Origin: Methylotenera_A sp040387095
Lineage (GTDB): Bacteria; Pseudomonadota; Gammaproteobacteria; Burkholderiales; Methylophilaceae
Assembly: GCA_040387095.1 (NCBI GenBank)
Contig: JAZKEJ010000106.1
Coordinates: 1-6,087, forward strand
Direction of reading: 5' to 3'
Length of the DNA: 6,087 nt
In this document: positions 5,363-6,087 of the stretch, piece by piece
How the letters are laid out: each line of letters begins with the position of its first letter
Position numbering within the stretch: the first letter of the stretch is position 1
Translations under genes and position numbers: made by a program
Notes under the pieces: model-generated
Database searches by the model: none
Told to the model about the DNA's origin: nothing
What the model saw: only the letters and a program-made list of their open reading frames with translations

Positions 5363-6019
5363 ATGGACAACTTAAATTGGCTGGAAAGTTTTCCCGCGTT
5401 ATTAAAGATTGAGCCAAACGCGCGTGACATTTTAATTAAGTCCGCGCGCATGGTCGAAGCGCCAATCGGCACCATCGGCTATCGCGAAGGTGACGCTTGC
5501 GGTGCTTATGTGATGCGTCTTGCAGGTCAATCACGCGTGTACAAAATGTCCACCAGCGGCCGCGAGATTCTGCTGTATCGCGTTGCGGCAGGCGAAACCT
5601 GTGTGATTACCACCACTTGTTTGTTGGGCCACAGCAATTATCCAGCCTCCACCATCGTAGAAGAACCGATTCGCGATGTGATTATTCCAGCGGCAGCTTT
5701 TAATCAATTGATGATTGATTCGGCTGTATTTCGGCAGTTTGTGATGACTAATTATGGCGTGTTAATCAGCGATTTAATCGTGTTGCTTGATGAAGTCGCT
5801 TTTCATAGCATCGATGCGCGTTTGGCTAAATTATTACTGGATGCAAATAATGTAACCATCAACCGTACGCATCAGCTGATTGCCGATGAATTAGGTACTG
5901 CGCGTGAAGTAGTCAGCCGTCAATTAAAACGCTTTGAGCAAAAAAACTGGGTTGCGCTGGGACGCGGGCATGTTGAAGTCACTAATAGAACAGCACTGGA
6001 AAAACTAGCCAGTCATTAA
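5363..6019 (+). CDS. Crp/Fnr-family transcriptional regulator without FNR iron-sulfur cysteines
   Basis: The 218-residue product has an N-terminal cyclic-nucleotide-binding-type beta barrel (about 10-115), a long dimerisation helix (about 118-150) and a C-terminal winged helix (about 155-215). The recognition helix includes TAREVVSRQLKRFEQ (179-193); Glu182, Ser185 and Arg186 fit the E-x-x-S-R pattern that FNR uses to read TTGAT half-sites. The N-terminal cysteine cluster for a 4Fe-4S centre is absent, and the barrel lacks a clear cAMP-binding RxS motif. Instead there are Cys46 (GDACGAY), Cys80 and Cys86 (GETCVITTTCLLG), a motif I recall from an uncharacterised group of proteobacterial Crp/Fnr proteins. 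A redox or ligand-sensing role for them is inference. The start has GGAG (5350-5353) 9 nt upstream. The gene diverges from ohrR across 236 bp, so the two may be cross-regulated. Its targets are unknown; no canonical FNR box was found in the window. Confidence 0.9.
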   Translation: MDNLNWLESFPALLKIEPNARDILIKSARMVEAPIGTIGYREGDACGAYVMRLAGQSRVYKMSTSGREILLYRVAAGETCVITTTCLLGHSNYPASTIVEEPIRDVIIPAAAFNQLMIDSAVFRQFVMTNYGVLISDLIVLLDEVAFHSIDARLAKLLLDANNVTINRTHQLIADELGTAREVVSRQLKRFEQKNWVALGRGHVEVTNRTALEKLASH

Positions 6020-6028
6020 TACTAATTG

Positions 6029-6087
6029 CTAAGGGTTAAGTAGCGTTAATAAAGCAGCTAAAACGGCTAATACAGCAAATACACGCT
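6029..6087 (-). CDS. C-terminal end of a convergent, probably membrane-associated protein (partial)
   Basis: The reverse strand is open from the right edge to a TAG stop (complement of 6029-6031), giving 18 residues, RVFAVLAVLAALLTLLNP. The sequence is strongly hydrophobic and Leu/Ala-rich, like a final transmembrane helix. The stop lies only 9 bp from the end of the Crp/Fnr gene, a common tail-to-tail arrangement. The other reverse frames in this stretch contain stops, as does the forward strand just after 6019. The fragment is too short to name a family and chance is possible. Confidence 0.4.
   Translation of the reverse strand, partial: RVFAVLAVLAALLTLLNP

Noticed and set aside
5232..5417. 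Minus-strand 61-residue frame across the crp/fnr start region; also 5497-5703 in another plus frame
   Set aside because: The first covers the crp/fnr ribosome site and N-terminus antisense, the second is an off-frame shadow; neither has a ribosome site or a recognisable protein.

Overview
The window looks like a chromosomal segment of a Gram-negative proteobacterium of low to moderate GC. The homodimeric-type pyruvate dehydrogenase E1 and the overall protein style suggest a betaproteobacterium, perhaps of the Methylophilaceae type; this placement is inference from memory of such proteins, not a search result. I see no phage, insertion sequence, CRISPR array, tRNA or rRNA.

Layout, left to right. 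(1) Positions 1-2134, minus strand: the first 711 residues of aceE (pyruvate dehydrogenase E1), cut by the left edge. (2) Positions 2135-2389: a divergent, AT-rich control region with overlapping -10 elements for both strands, a twice-repeated TTTATATAAA palindrome and a TTGATT/AATCAA inverted repeat. (3) Positions 2390-3874, plus strand: a divergent M17 (leucyl aminopeptidase family) metallopeptidase with all expected metal and catalytic residues. (4) Positions 3875-4060: an AT-rich spacer with an 11-bp direct repeat. (5) Positions 4061-4570, plus strand: a truncated haemoglobin with a Sec signal peptide, hence probably periplasmic, closed by a strong intrinsic terminator that may serve both strands. 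(6) Positions 4674-5126, minus strand: an OhrR-type MarR regulator with both redox cysteines of the two-cysteine class. (7) Positions 5127-5362: a divergent control region with a perfect 14-bp inverted repeat that is itself two CAAAT-N-ATTTG palindromes (probable OhrR operator), plus a separate hairpin. (8) Positions 5363-6019, plus strand: a Crp/Fnr-family activator without the FNR iron-sulfur cysteines but with three other cysteines. (9) Positions 6029-6087, minus strand: a probable hydrophobic C-terminus of a convergent gene cut by the right edge.

How they may work together: aceE and the peptidase are housekeeping-type metabolism. The right half groups three genes with a redox or gas-chemistry flavour: an exported haem globin, an organic-peroxide sensor and a Crp/Fnr regulator. 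The ohrR and crp/fnr genes diverge from one 236-bp control region, so OhrR could control its neighbour as well as itself. No ohr peroxidase gene, the usual OhrR partner, is in the window. The most checkable points are the double palindrome, the exported globin with its enlarged E-F loop, and the variant M17 active-site signature.
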